Positions 8,123 to 16,490 of a stretch of 64,000 bases of DNA are shown one piece after another. The notes under the pieces are model-generated. The model saw nothing but the letters and a program-made list of their open reading frames with translations, was not told where the DNA came from and ran no database searches. The position numbers and the translations under genes are program-made. Every line of letters starts with the position of its first letter. The stretch's first letter is position 1. The DNA lies in contig DASUWA010000007.1 of the NCBI GenBank assembly GCA_036378675.1, positions 62,001 through 126,000 of the forward strand, written 5' to 3'. This stretch comes from Acidimicrobiales bacterium (lineage in GTDB: Bacteria; Actinomycetota; Acidimicrobiia; Acidimicrobiales; Palsa-688).

Positions 8123-9025
8123 ATGACCCAGTTGTGCCTGTTGGCGGTTCACGCCCATCCGGACGATGAGTCCTCGAAGGGTGCTGCGACGGTTTCGCGC
8201 TACCACGCCGAAGGGGTGCGAACGGTCCTGCTCACCTGCACCGGCGGCGAGGAAGGCGACATCCTCAACCCGGCGATGGACCGCCCGGACGTCAGGGAGA
8301 ACCTTTCCTTGGTTCGCGAGCGGGAGCTCGCACGAGCTGCGGAAATAATCGGCTACGACGAAGTCGTATACCTCGGGTACCGCGACTCGGGAATGCCCGG
8401 CAGCGAGGCGAACAGCGATCCGCGCAGCTTCGCGGCGGCTCCGCTCGACGAGGCCGTGGGCCGGCTTGTCGCGGTGATCCGCAGGGAGCGACCGCAGGTC
8501 GTGATCACCTATCCGCGAGATCAGAGCGGCTACCCGCACCCGGATCACCTTCGGGTGAACGAGATCTCCGAGCTTGCCTTCGATGCGGCCGGGGATCCCG
8601 ACCGGTATCAGGACGCCGGCCCTGTTTGGCAACCATCGCGCCTGTGCTACGTCCGCTGGTCTGCGAAACGAATGCTCGCCATGCACAACAAGTTTCTCGA
8701 GCTCGGGTTGGAGTCCCCTTACACCGACGAGCGGCTGAAGCGTTGGATCGAGTCAGAAGCAGCGAAGGAAGAGGGCGAGCAGCCGGCTCTGCCGCAGATC
8801 GTGATCGATGTGCGCGGGTTCGTGTCCAACGCGCGGGAAGCCTTGCTTGCGCACGAAACCCAGGTCGACCCGAACTCGCGACATTGGTTCGGGTTACCGG
8901 CGGAGGTCGCCGACGAACTTCATCCGTACGAGGAGTACGACGTGGCCCGCGATCTGACCGCCGGAATCGGTGACGGTAACGACCTGTTTGCAGGGGTCGG
9001 GTCTTTGCCGGCTGGCCGGCGCTAG
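8123..9025 (+). CDS. mca: Mycothiol S-conjugate amidase (Mca), PIG-L family
   Basis: Zinc amidase that cleaves mycothiol-toxin conjugates to a mercapturic acid and GlcN-Ins, a detoxification step specific to actinobacteria. The 300-residue protein has the N-terminal metal motif VHAHPDDES and the second metal/catalytic motif HPDHLRVNE. The long C-terminal part (YVRWSAKRMLAMH, WFGLPAEVADELHPYEEY) resembles Mca more than the deacetylase MshB. The ATG at 8123 is supported by a -10 hexamer 7 nt upstream. The SCP2-like gene follows after 10 nt with its own ribosome binding site overlapping the mca stop, so the two are probably one transcript. This is one of the best lineage markers in the window. 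Confidence 0.88.
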   Translation: MTQLCLLAVHAHPDDESSKGAATVSRYHAEGVRTVLLTCTGGEEGDILNPAMDRPDVRENLSLVRERELARAAEIIGYDEVVYLGYRDSGMPGSEANSDPRSFAAAPLDEAVGRLVAVIRRERPQVVITYPRDQSGYPHPDHLRVNEISELAFDAAGDPDRYQDAGPVWQPSRLCYVRWSAKRMLAMHNKFLELGLESPYTDERLKRWIESEAAKEEGEQPALPQIVIDVRGFVSNAREALLAHETQVDPNSRHWFGLPAEVADELHPYEEYDVARDLTAGIGDGNDLFAGVGSLPAGRR

Positions 9026-9035
9026 GAGGTCCGAC

Positions 9036-9437
9036 ATGGCGTTGGACTGGCTCAGCGACGATTGGGCTTCCGCCGCAGCCGGCGCGGTCGGCTTGTTGCC
9101 GCAAGCGCCCGGATCTTCGGGGACCGTCTCACTCGCGCTCAGCGAAGGTAGCGGCAAGAAGCGCCGCGAGGCCGGTTTTCACTGGCGCTACGACGATGGC
9201 AACGCGGTCGACGGCGTGGCGGGAGTCGACGCTGACGCCGATCTCGTCCTGCTCCTCGCCGGCGACGACGCTGCCGACGTTCTCTCCGGGAGGGTCGAAC
9301 CGAGCGTCGCATTCATGCGGGGCAGGTTGAAGGCTTCTGGCGACGGAGCCCTGTTGATCCGGTTCCTCAGGTCGACCACCGATTCGAAGTTCGGTGCGTG
9401 GCGTGAGAAGGTGGCGGCCCTTGCCGGCGTGAGCTGA
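9036..9437 (+). CDS. SCP2 sterol-binding-like small protein
   Basis: A 133-residue protein with an SCP2-like pattern: beta strands with charged ends, then AGVDADADLVLLLAGDDAADVLSGRVEPSVAFMRGRLKASG and a closing helix. The spacing of the G-R-L-K-A-S-G segment is typical of bacterial SCP2/lipid-transfer domains. I chose ATG 9036 because AGGAGGT (9024-9030) lies 5 nt before it and overlaps the mca stop; the longer frame from 8970 would overlap mca heavily. It probably shares a transcript with mca. The ligand is unknown, and the family assignment is by pattern only. Confidence 0.68.
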   Translation: MALDWLSDDWASAAAGAVGLLPQAPGSSGTVSLALSEGSGKKRREAGFHWRYDDGNAVDGVAGVDADADLVLLLAGDDAADVLSGRVEPSVAFMRGRLKASGDGALLIRFLRSTTDSKFGAWREKVAALAGVS

Positions 9438-9450
9438 CGAGCATCCTGAG

Positions 9451-9996
9451 TTACAGCGAGATGCCCTCGAGTTTCAGTAGGGCGACCTTGTTGTGCAAGC
9501 CGCCTCCGTAGCCGGTCAGAGAACCGTTCGCTCCGATCACGCGATGGCAGGGAATCATTATCGAGATCGGGTTGCTGCCGACCGCCGCGCCGACCGCTCG
9601 GCTTCCCTTCGGTCGTGCGATATCGGCTGCTACCCGACCGTACGTGGTGGTGATCCCGTAGGGGATCTCGAGCAAACGCTCCCACACCGCGCGCTGGAAA
9701 TCGCTTCCGGCAGGGCGAAGCGCAAGGTCGAACTCGGTCAGATCCCCTTCTGCGTAGGCGGCAAGTTGCTCGGCTGCGTCCGCGACGGGTGTTCGGTCGC
9801 GCACCAATCCTTGCGAACCGTTCGGTGTACCCGGATGACTGTCGCCGAACCACAGGCCGGTGAGCGCGTCGCCGTCGCTGATCAAGAGAACTTCAAGCTT
9901 GGAGGTCCCAAGCGGCACGGTGATTTCGTCCCACCAGAAGCGACTCATCCCTTTGGTCTGGGGCAGAAAACGAGGGGCTGCGGTCTGCTTGATCAT
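9451..9996 (-). CDS. ogt: Methylated-DNA--protein-cysteine methyltransferase
   Basis: Suicide methyltransferase that removes O6-methylguanine and O4-methylthymine lesions by transferring the alkyl group to its own cysteine. The active site is SIMIPCHRVIG, preceded by the helix-turn-helix and arginine-finger region (ITTTYGRVAADIARPKGSRA), followed by SLTGYGGGLHNK. The 181-residue length is normal. ATG 9996 overlaps the adaA-alkA stop (ATGA), so I chose it over the frame start at 10074. The pair therefore encodes the whole adaptive response in two coupled genes, the same order known from Mycobacterium tuberculosis alkA-ogt. Confidence 0.92.
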   Translation of the reverse strand: MIKQTAAPRFLPQTKGMSRFWWDEITVPLGTSKLEVLLISDGDALTGLWFGDSHPGTPNGSQGLVRDRTPVADAAEQLAAYAEGDLTEFDLALRPAGSDFQRAVWERLLEIPYGITTTYGRVAADIARPKGSRAVGAAVGSNPISIMIPCHRVIGANGSLTGYGGGLHNKVALLKLEGISL

Positions 9997-11501
9997 GCTT
10001 CTACACACTCCTTTTCGGAAGGTTGGGCGGCCTGCGGGGCCGTCCAGAGGTGGACGGTGACGTAGGAGCGCCATGGGCGAAACTGTTCGCCGGCGATGGC
10101 CCCGATACCGCGCTGATTGGCGATCGTTCTTTTGACGCCGAGATCGGTCTCCATGAACACGTCAGGGTCGCCGAGACCTCGCATCCGGACGTAGGACGAG
10201 GTCCAGCGCCCGATCCCCGGAAGCGCTCGCATGGCCGCTTCGGTCTCGTCGCGATCAGCACCGGGATCGATCTGGATGATGCCGTCAGCGAGCGATCTGG
10301 CCAGGGTGACGATGGCTTCTGCGCGGGCGGCGGGCAACGGCAACAACGAAGGGTCCGCAGATGCGATGGCGTCAACGGAGGGGAACGCGTGGGTCAGACC
10401 GTCGCGCGGCTGCTCGACCGACTTCCCGAACATCTGGACCAACCGGGCGGCGAGGGTGCGGGCACCGGTGACCGACACCTGTTGACCGAGGACCGCTCGC
10501 AGCGCTATTTCCGAACCGTCGACCGATCCTGGAATACGCAGGCCTGGTCTCGCCGAAACCAGTGGTGCCATCAGGGGATCGGCCCCGAGGATCGTCGACA
10601 CCGCCACCGGATCGGAGTCCAAGTCGAGCAGTGCGCGCAGGCGCGCTACGGCAGTGGTGAAGTCGCGTGTGTCCTGCAGTTCGAGCCGGCATGTCACGTA
10701 GCCCGAGCCGATTGGTCGGTCTGCTCGCTGTTCGCGGCTCGTTGACCCGTTCGCGCCGACGCTGACAAATCCTTCGCCGTGCGGAAGAGCCAGAACTCTC
10801 GAATACGTAAGCCCGTCCCACGTCTCTACTCCCGGCACGGCGCGGGTGCCGATAAAGCCGAGCAGGTCACTCAGCTCGATAGGACGACGATAAGCAAGCT
10901 GGACTTCGATGGCTTGCCCGGCGGCGGGACGCGAGCGTCGCTTCACCGCCCCAGCACCTCGAATGTCCGACGGTGAAAGGGCGTAGACCTGGCGGACGCA
11001 ATCGTTGAACTGCCGGACGCTTCCGAAACCCGAAGCCCAAGCGACGTCGGTGATGGGAATGTCGGTTGTCTCCAACAACATTCGCGCGTGCTGCACGCGC
11101 CGCGCCCTGGCGAGGCTCAGCGGCCCGGTGCCCAACTCGGCGAAGACGAGGCGGTGCAGCTGGCGGGTGCTGTAACCGATCCGGCGGGCAAGACCCGAAA
11201 CGCCTTCTCTCTCGACGACGCCATCACCGATAAGGCGCATGGTCCGTGCAACCACGTCGGCTCTCCCGACCCACTCCGGCGAACCCGGCGCAGCATCGGG
11301 CCGGCAGCGCTTGCACGCCCGAAAACCAGCTTCCTGCGCGGCAGCCGCGGTCGCGTAGAACCTGACGTTCTTTCGTTTAGGTGTGACCGCCGGGCAACTC
11401 GGCCGGCAATAGATGCCGGTCGTAAGGACAGCGGTGAAGAAGGCGCCGTCGAACCGGCCGTCCCTGCTCGAGGCCGCTCTGTAGCAGTGCTCGTCGTCCA
11501 T
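9993..11501 (-). CDS. AdaA-AlkA fusion: methylphosphotriester sensor/regulator plus 3-methyladenine glycosylase
   Basis: Three modules in order. An N-terminal Ada zinc domain carries the four cysteines in IYCRPSCPA and ACKRCRP and accepts methyl groups from phosphotriesters. An AraC-type helix-turn-helix domain (GVSGLARRIGYSTRQLHRL, ITDVAWASGFGSVRQFN) follows. The C-terminal half is an AlkA glycosylase with a helix-hairpin-helix (LPGIGRWTSSYVRMRGLGDPD) and the catalytic Asp in the following segment. This makes it both the methylation-activated regulator and a base-excision enzyme. I chose ATG 11501 (MDDEHCYRAA), since Ada domains start just before this point. It is coupled to ogt by a 4-bp overlap. 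I see no ribosome binding site or clear -10. Confidence 0.92.
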   Translation of the reverse strand: MDDEHCYRAASSRDGRFDGAFFTAVLTTGIYCRPSCPAVTPKRKNVRFYATAAAAQEAGFRACKRCRPDAAPGSPEWVGRADVVARTMRLIGDGVVEREGVSGLARRIGYSTRQLHRLVFAELGTGPLSLARARRVQHARMLLETTDIPITDVAWASGFGSVRQFNDCVRQVYALSPSDIRGAGAVKRRSRPAAGQAIEVQLAYRRPIELSDLLGFIGTRAVPGVETWDGLTYSRVLALPHGEGFVSVGANGSTSREQRADRPIGSGYVTCRLELQDTRDFTTAVARLRALLDLDSDPVAVSTILGADPLMAPLVSARPGLRIPGSVDGSEIALRAVLGQQVSVTGARTLAARLVQMFGKSVEQPRDGLTHAFPSVDAIASADPSLLPLPAARAEAIVTLARSLADGIIQIDPGADRDETEAAMRALPGIGRWTSSYVRMRGLGDPDVFMETDLGVKRTIANQRGIGAIAGEQFRPWRSYVTVHLWTAPQAAQPSEKECVEA

Positions 11502-11597
11502 CACCGTTCCAGCATGGCGCCTCCGCGCGAGATTAACTGGCGGTTTTCGGACATGCACGTCCAGCGCCCCGTTGTCCGACTGACATTCGGTTCCGGG

Positions 11598-12701
11598 TCA
11601 GCGGTGGGTTTGGAACTGCCCCCGTCTTTCCGCCCTTCGCAACGCTTGGCCGACCAGCTCGTCCACGAGTTGCTCGTAGGGGACGCCTGACGCTGCCCAC
11701 AGTCGCGGGTACATCGAGATGGGCGTGAATCCAGGGATCGTGTTCACCTCGTTCACCAACAGGCCGCGGCCGCCCTCTTGCCAGAAGAAATCAACTCGTG
11801 CCATCGAGTCGACCCGAAGGGCTTTGCAGGCGGCCACCGCGAGATGGCTCATCTCGTTCGCCACTTGGTCGGGGACGGAGGCAGGCACGTCGAGAGCAGC
11901 GGCGCCGTCGAGATATTTGTCCTCGAAGTCGTAGAACTCGTGGCTCGGCTTGATTTCACCGGGCAGCGAAGTCCGAAGCTCCGGCCATCCAAGAACGCCC
12001 ATCTCGAGCTCGCGCGCTCCCGAGACGGCTTCTTCGATGATCGCGAACTCGTCGTAGAGCCGCACCTTGTCCAGCGCTGGCGCCAGCTCCGAAGACTCGT
12101 GCGCACAGGTGATCCCTATCGACGACCCCATGTTCGCGGGCTTGACGAACACCGGCCATCCGAGTTCGTTCTCGACCCGCCGGATCAATTCTCTCAGGTC
12201 GTCGAACTCGCCTTCGCGAAGGAGCAGGTAGCGTGCCTGGGGAAGGCCTGCCGATGTGAAAAGAGACTTGGCGACGCCCTTGTCCATGGCGGCCGAAGAT
12301 CCGGTCACCCCACTGCCGCAGTATGGGACGCCGGCGATCTCGAGGAGGCCCTGCACCGTTCCGTCCTCACCCATCGGCCCGTGTAGCAGGGGGAGCACCA
12401 CCAACGGACCGGCGTCGCTATCAGCGGTGACCGTCTTAACCGGCTCGAGCGCTTTGTGACCCTTGATGGTGTCCGGCGACGGCAGCGCCACCTGACCCCC
12501 CGTGCCTGCGTCCAGAACCGCGGGCGTGGCATCGGTCCAACGCCCGTCGCTCGTGATGCCGACCACCTTGAGGTCGTACTTCTCGGAGTCGGCGGCACGG
12601 ACGACATGCAACGCCGAGATGCACGAAACCTCGTGCTCGGCGGAGCGGCCGCCGTACAGAACGAGCAGCCGGACTTTCCGTCGCGGCGTTTCCCCGGCCA
12701 T
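11598..12701 (-). CDS. ddl: D-alanine--D-alanine ligase
   Basis: Makes the D-Ala-D-Ala dipeptide for peptidoglycan, using ATP in an ATP-grasp fold. Motifs are VLYGGRSAEHEVSCISA at the N-terminus, the ATP-grasp KPANMGSSIGI segment, and the metal/product-binding end EVNTIPGFTPISMYP. At 367 residues it has the usual length. The ATG is preceded by a TAGCGT hexamer 9 nt upstream, indicating a leaderless message. It is divergent from murF, which attaches the dipeptide it makes, so the two consecutive steps of cell-wall precursor synthesis are placed back to back. Confidence 0.95.
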   Translation of the reverse strand: MAGETPRRKVRLLVLYGGRSAEHEVSCISALHVVRAADSEKYDLKVVGITSDGRWTDATPAVLDAGTGGQVALPSPDTIKGHKALEPVKTVTADSDAGPLVVLPLLHGPMGEDGTVQGLLEIAGVPYCGSGVTGSSAAMDKGVAKSLFTSAGLPQARYLLLREGEFDDLRELIRRVENELGWPVFVKPANMGSSIGITCAHESSELAPALDKVRLYDEFAIIEEAVSGARELEMGVLGWPELRTSLPGEIKPSHEFYDFEDKYLDGAAALDVPASVPDQVANEMSHLAVAACKALRVDSMARVDFFWQEGGRGLLVNEVNTIPGFTPISMYPRLWAASGVPYEQLVDELVGQALRRAERRGQFQTHR

Positions 12702-12710
12702 CGCCGAGTT

Positions 12711-12716
12711 ACGCTA
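12711..12716 (-). promoter_or_regulatory. -10 box of ddl (leaderless)
   Basis: On the minus strand TAGCGT ends 9 nt before the ddl ATG; no ribosome binding site lies between. Confidence 0.5.
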
Positions 12717-12783
12717 CTTGCCCTTCGCCGAAAAGCCCGTCACCCTCCCGCGGGTCCCGCCGTTGACCTGCGATTATCGGTGG

Positions 12784-14160
12784 GTGGAGTGGACGCCAAC
12801 GTCAGTGGCCGAAGTGACGGGCGGCAGGCTCGTGTGGCCAGTGCGGCGCGCCGGCGATCCATCCGACTTGCCGGCGATCACCTTGTTTGGGGTCTCGATC
12901 GACTCCAGGCTGACGCAAAGGGGCGAGCTGTTCGTGGCGATCAAAGCGGAGCGTGACGGCCACGATTTCGTCTCCGCCGCAGTCGACGCCGGCGCAGCGG
13001 CCGTGATGGTGAACCACGGAAAGGTGGCCGAGGGTCTGCGTGTGCCCGCCGTTGTCGTCCAGGATACGGGCGCCGGCTTGCTGGCACTCGGTTCGGCGGC
13101 GCGCGACCGGCTCGCGGGTGATGTCGTCGGGATAACCGGGTCGGTGGGAAAGACCTCTACCAAGGACCTGGCCGCCGCGGCGCTCGGAGCGGCGAGACGT
13201 GTCACCGCGAGCGAGCGGTCTTTCAACAACGAGCTTGGCGTTCCGCTGACCCTCGCCAACGCGCCGGCATCGACCGAAGTGGCGGTCATCGAGATGGGCG
13301 CGCGAGGACCCGGTCACGTGGCGCTTCTTTCCCGGATTGCTCGACCGACCGTCGGAGTCGTCACATGCGTCGCAGCCGCGCACACCGAGTTGTTCGGCTC
13401 CATCGACAACATCGCCGCCGCCAAAGGCGAGCTCGTCGAATCGCTGCCGGCGGGAGGGACGGCTGTACTGAACGGCGACGACCCGCGCGTGGCGGCGATG
13501 GCTAACAGGACCAAGGCCCGTTCGCTCCTGTACTCGACCACGCAACCAACAGCGGACCTGTTCGCCGACGGCATACAACTCGACGATCAACTCCGCGCCA
13601 AGTTCGACGCGCGCACACCGTGGGGGACCGTCGCTGTGACGCTCGGCGCGAGAGGTGCGCATCAAGTGCCGAACGCGCTCGCCGCGTTGGCCATCGCATG
13701 CGTGTGCGGCGTGGAGCTCTACCCGGCCGCGGCCGCGTTAGCCGACGCGCGCCTCTCCCCGTGGCGAATGGAGGTGGGGCGCTCCCGGGCAGGTTCGTTC
13801 CTTATCAACGACAGTTACAACGCCAATCCGACTTCCATGAGGGCCGCTCTCGACGCGCTCGCTGCGGCTCCGGCGCGCCGGCGCGTGGCGGTGCTCGGTG
13901 AGATGGCGGAGCTTGGCAACCGAAGCAACGAGGAACACCTCGCGGTCGCCGTTTACGCCGCGCAGTTGGGCATCGAGGTCATCGCTGTCGGCACCGCCGC
14001 TTACGGTCTGCAGCCGGCTGCCGGGATCGACGACGCCGAACTTTTGCTCTCCGACCTTTCTGCGGGGGATGCAGTCCTTGTGAAGGCGAGCCGCGTTGCC
14101 GGGCTAGAGCAGCTTGCCGCCCGGCTTGCCAGCGACTCTTCGGACAAAGACCCCGCGTAA
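12784..14160 (+). CDS. murF: UDP-N-acetylmuramoyl-tripeptide--D-alanyl-D-alanine ligase
   Basis: Adds D-Ala-D-Ala to UDP-MurNAc-tripeptide, the last cytoplasmic step of peptidoglycan precursor assembly. Visible are the Mur N-terminal domain (TPTSVAEVTGGRL, GVSIDSR), the ATP-binding loop GITGSVGKTSTKD near residue 116-128, NELGVPLTLANAP, EMGARGPGHV, and the substrate motif NDSYNANPTSMRAALDAL. I chose GTG 12784, which places the first conserved strand as MurF normally has it. TTG at 12763 or 12718 is possible, and no clear ribosome binding site decides it. The frame from 12502 overlaps the ddl coding region and is too long. No other mur gene is in the window. Confidence 0.93.
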   Translation: MEWTPTSVAEVTGGRLVWPVRRAGDPSDLPAITLFGVSIDSRLTQRGELFVAIKAERDGHDFVSAAVDAGAAAVMVNHGKVAEGLRVPAVVVQDTGAGLLALGSAARDRLAGDVVGITGSVGKTSTKDLAAAALGAARRVTASERSFNNELGVPLTLANAPASTEVAVIEMGARGPGHVALLSRIARPTVGVVTCVAAAHTELFGSIDNIAAAKGELVESLPAGGTAVLNGDDPRVAAMANRTKARSLLYSTTQPTADLFADGIQLDDQLRAKFDARTPWGTVAVTLGARGAHQVPNALAALAIACVCGVELYPAAAALADARLSPWRMEVGRSRAGSFLINDSYNANPTSMRAALDALAAAPARRRVAVLGEMAELGNRSNEEHLAVAVYAAQLGIEVIAVGTAAYGLQPAAGIDDAELLLSDLSAGDAVLVKASRVAGLEQLAARLASDSSDKDPA

Positions 14161-14177
14161 TACGCGGCTAACCCCCC

Positions 14178-15011
14178 TCAGCGACGTTGCAGGTCGCGCA
14201 GTTGCCGGTAGCCGATCAGATGGACGCGATCACGCCTCGCAAGAACTTGGAGGGAATCTGCGGTCATGGCCAGGTCGTGATCGGCGACCCTCGCCGCCCA
14301 GTCCGGGGCGATCGACCGCAGCTCAGCAGTGTCGAGAGCCGGCCGGAGAACGACTTCGGTCACTCCCGGACGGATGTCGGACAGGAGCTGGTCGAGCGCC
14401 CCGCGCGCGCTTTGGTTACGTGAGACTCGCACGAGGTGATCGGGCGAGATGACGCCTTCCTCCACCGCCCGTTCCCTGAACGGAAAACCCCACTGCCGTT
14501 CGGCTCCTACTCCCGGCAGCCGCAGCGGCAGCCGGAATTCGGCGGCCAGCTCGAGCGCGACATCGAAGAACTCCGGACGGAAGTCGAGCGCTCCGAGGTG
14601 GGCGCTCACGTGGCTCACATCGAAGCCCCAGTAGATCGCCCTCTCGATCTGAGCGCGGCACTCGCGGTGCACTTCCTCCGTGTCGGCGTGGTCCCAGAGA
14701 TCATCGACCGTCCGTGGGAAACCGCCGTCGCCGTCGAGCAGCGAAGGACTCTGGGTTATCGGGCCCCACCTGTAGAGGTCGTATTCGGCGTTGAGCGTCA
14801 GGTGTACTCCGACGTCCTCACCGCGGTAGCGCGCAGCGGCCTCACGCGCCCAAGGGCCAGGGACCACGAGCCCTCCGACCCTGCCCATTCCCTCCCGCAG
14901 TGCGCTGTAAACGCCGGCGTTGCTCGCGAACGTAAGGCCGAGGTCGTCGCACGTGACGATCAGCAGGCAGGCGTCAGGCGGGTAGCCGAGCGCTTCGGCG
15001 AGTGAGGTCAA
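14178..15011 (-). CDS. ChbG/YdjC-family carbohydrate deacetylase
   Basis: A 277-residue protein of the YdjC/hopanoid-biosynthesis-HpnK-like deacetylase family, metal-dependent amidases acting on acetylated sugars. The metal-binding motifs are LLIVTCDDLGLT near the N-terminus, DVGVHLTLNAEY, and HVSAHLGALDFRPEFF. The C-terminal segment (GVTEVVLRPA, then LARRDRVHLIGYRQL) fits the family, where a His is often in the VHP position; here it reads VLRPAL. The start is TTG at 15009-15011, immediately after the thiolase stop with no gap, so it is probably translated with that gene. The substrate cannot be inferred. Confidence 0.82.
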   Translation of the reverse strand: MTSLAEALGYPPDACLLIVTCDDLGLTFASNAGVYSALREGMGRVGGLVVPGPWAREAAARYRGEDVGVHLTLNAEYDLYRWGPITQSPSLLDGDGGFPRTVDDLWDHADTEEVHRECRAQIERAIYWGFDVSHVSAHLGALDFRPEFFDVALELAAEFRLPLRLPGVGAERQWGFPFRERAVEEGVISPDHLVRVSRNQSARGALDQLLSDIRPGVTEVVLRPALDTAELRSIAPDWAARVADHDLAMTADSLQVLARRDRVHLIGYRQLRDLQRR

Positions 15012-16187
15012 TCAGCGCTCGAGAACGGTTCCGGTGCCGAGTCCACCGCCACAGCACATGCTGATGAGGGCTCGCCTTCCCCCGGTTCTCTCCAACTCGT
15101 GCAGCGCCTTGGTCAGCAGCACCACGCCGGTTCCGCCGAGCGGGTGTCCGAGTGCGATCGCTCCACCGTTGACGTTAACCCGGTCGGGGTCCGACTTCAC
15201 TTCCCTCTCCCAAGCGAGAACAACGGACGCGAACGCCTCGTTGATCTCGAACAGGTCGATGTCATCTATCGCCAGTCCGGTTCTCTCGAGGAGGAGGTTC
15301 GTCGCGTCTATCGGTCCGGTGAGCATCAGGACAGGGTCGACGCCAACGAGACATTGCGCGACGACGCGGGCCTTGGGAGTGAGGCCGAGCTGCGCGGCTC
15401 GTTCGGGTGTCGTCAGGAGAATCGCTGCCGCGCCGTCGGATATCTGCGACGAGCTGCCGGCGGTGTGGACTCCGTCCGGCCGGGCGACCGGCTTTAGGGA
15501 TGACAACGCCTCGAGCGTCGTTTCGCGAAGTCCCTCGTCCCTGGCGACCTGTTTCAGCTCATCGGTAGGGTTGCCTTCGGCGTCAAGGACTGGTGCATCG
15601 ACGGCCGTGATCTGGGTGTCGAACCGCCGTTCATTCCACGCCTGCGCGGCGAGCTGCTGTGAGCGCAGCCCGAACGCGTCTGTGTCGTCGCGGGTGATGC
15701 CCCACTTGTCCGCGATCCGCTCGGCTCCCTCGAACTGGGACGTGAGCTCGTACCGGGAAAAGTAGGTCTTCGGGATCGGCACCCCGAGGCCAAGCTTCTT
15801 CGAGGAGTTAGAGCCGATCGGGATCCTCGTCATCGACTCCACCCCGCAAGCGACGGCGACGTCGACTACCCCGGAGGAAACCAAACTGGCCGCGAGGTTC
15901 GCCGCTTGTTGGCTCGAACCGCACTGCGTGTCCACGGTCGTGGCCGCGGTCGTCATGGGAAAGCCGGCTGCCAGCCACGCGGTGCGGGCGATGTTGAACG
16001 CCTGCTCTCCGACCTGGGACACGCAGCCGCCGACCACCTGTCCGACCTCGGCCGGGTCGACGCCGGTCCGCTGGAAGAGCGCGGTCAGAGCGGTGCCCAG
16101 AAGATCCGCCGGGTGAACCCCGGCCAGGCCTCCGTTTCGCTTCCCTACAGGGGTCCGGACCGCATCGACGATGACAACTTCAGACAT
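15012..16187 (-). CDS. Acetyl-CoA acetyltransferase / 3-ketoacyl-CoA thiolase
   Basis: Thiolase-superfamily enzyme that cleaves or condenses beta-ketoacyl-CoA. The 391-residue protein has all three catalytic elements: the nucleophile in TVDTQCGSSQQA, the His in NVNGGAIALGHPLGGTG, and the second Cys in ISMCCGGGLGTGT. The NEAF segment is present (FEINEAFASVVL). The loop content (GVESMTRIPIGSN) is like actinobacterial lipid and steroid side-chain thiolases, but the exact substrate is not clear. A TAGAGT hexamer ends 6 nt before the ATG, so the message is probably leaderless. The YdjC-like gene follows directly. Confidence 0.92.
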   Translation of the reverse strand: MSEVVIVDAVRTPVGKRNGGLAGVHPADLLGTALTALFQRTGVDPAEVGQVVGGCVSQVGEQAFNIARTAWLAAGFPMTTAATTVDTQCGSSQQAANLAASLVSSGVVDVAVACGVESMTRIPIGSNSSKKLGLGVPIPKTYFSRYELTSQFEGAERIADKWGITRDDTDAFGLRSQQLAAQAWNERRFDTQITAVDAPVLDAEGNPTDELKQVARDEGLRETTLEALSSLKPVARPDGVHTAGSSSQISDGAAAILLTTPERAAQLGLTPKARVVAQCLVGVDPVLMLTGPIDATNLLLERTGLAIDDIDLFEINEAFASVVLAWEREVKSDPDRVNVNGGAIALGHPLGGTGVVLLTKALHELERTGGRRALISMCCGGGLGTGTVLER

Positions 16188-16193
16188 GACCGG

Positions 16194-16199
16194 ACTCTA
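16194..16199 (-). promoter_or_regulatory. -10 box of the thiolase gene (leaderless)
   Basis: TAGAGT on the minus strand ends 6 nt before the ATG at 16187. Confidence 0.55.
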
Positions 16200-16253
16200 C
16201 CTGCGGGCAACGGCCCAGGCGTAAGCGTCACACCCTCCTGGGATCATTTCGGC

Positions 16254-16445
16254 ATGCCCCAGCAGCTGGTTCTGATCGATCCGGAGAGCGATCTGCCGCG
16301 GCCCGCCGGCGCCGCCGGGGTTCGCGCCGGCGAGGATTGGCACCTCGACGCGGAGACCCGCGAGATCGGGCTTCGCGGGATCGCCGAAGCTAGGAGCATC
16401 CTCCTCGCGGACGCCAGGCACGCCGGAGAGCGCAGCGCAGCCTGA
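16254..16445 (+). CDS. Small conserved-looking hypothetical protein (63 aa)
   Basis: A 63-residue frame (MPQQLVLIDPESDLP...) between the thiolase start and the LLM gene. The C-terminal half, DWHLDAETREIGLRGIAEAR, resembles short actinobacterial hypothetical proteins with a W-x-L-D-E-x-T-R-x-x-G-x-x-G pattern that I recall from related genomes; this cannot be checked here. It has no strong ribosome binding site. Function unknown. The reverse strand also has an open frame here, but it lacks this familiar pattern. Confidence 0.5.
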   Translation: MPQQLVLIDPESDLPRPAGAAGVRAGEDWHLDAETREIGLRGIAEARSILLADARHAGERSAA

Positions 16446-16477
16446 CCGGCCCCGGTTCGGCGCCGAGGGCGCCGGGC

Positions 16478-16483
16478 TAGCAT
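16478..16483 (+). promoter_or_regulatory. -10 box of the LLM oxidoreductase gene (leaderless)
   Basis: TAGCAT ends 7 nt before the ATG. The same hexamer and spacing occur before fakA. Confidence 0.6.
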
Positions 16484-16490
16484 CCGCCTG

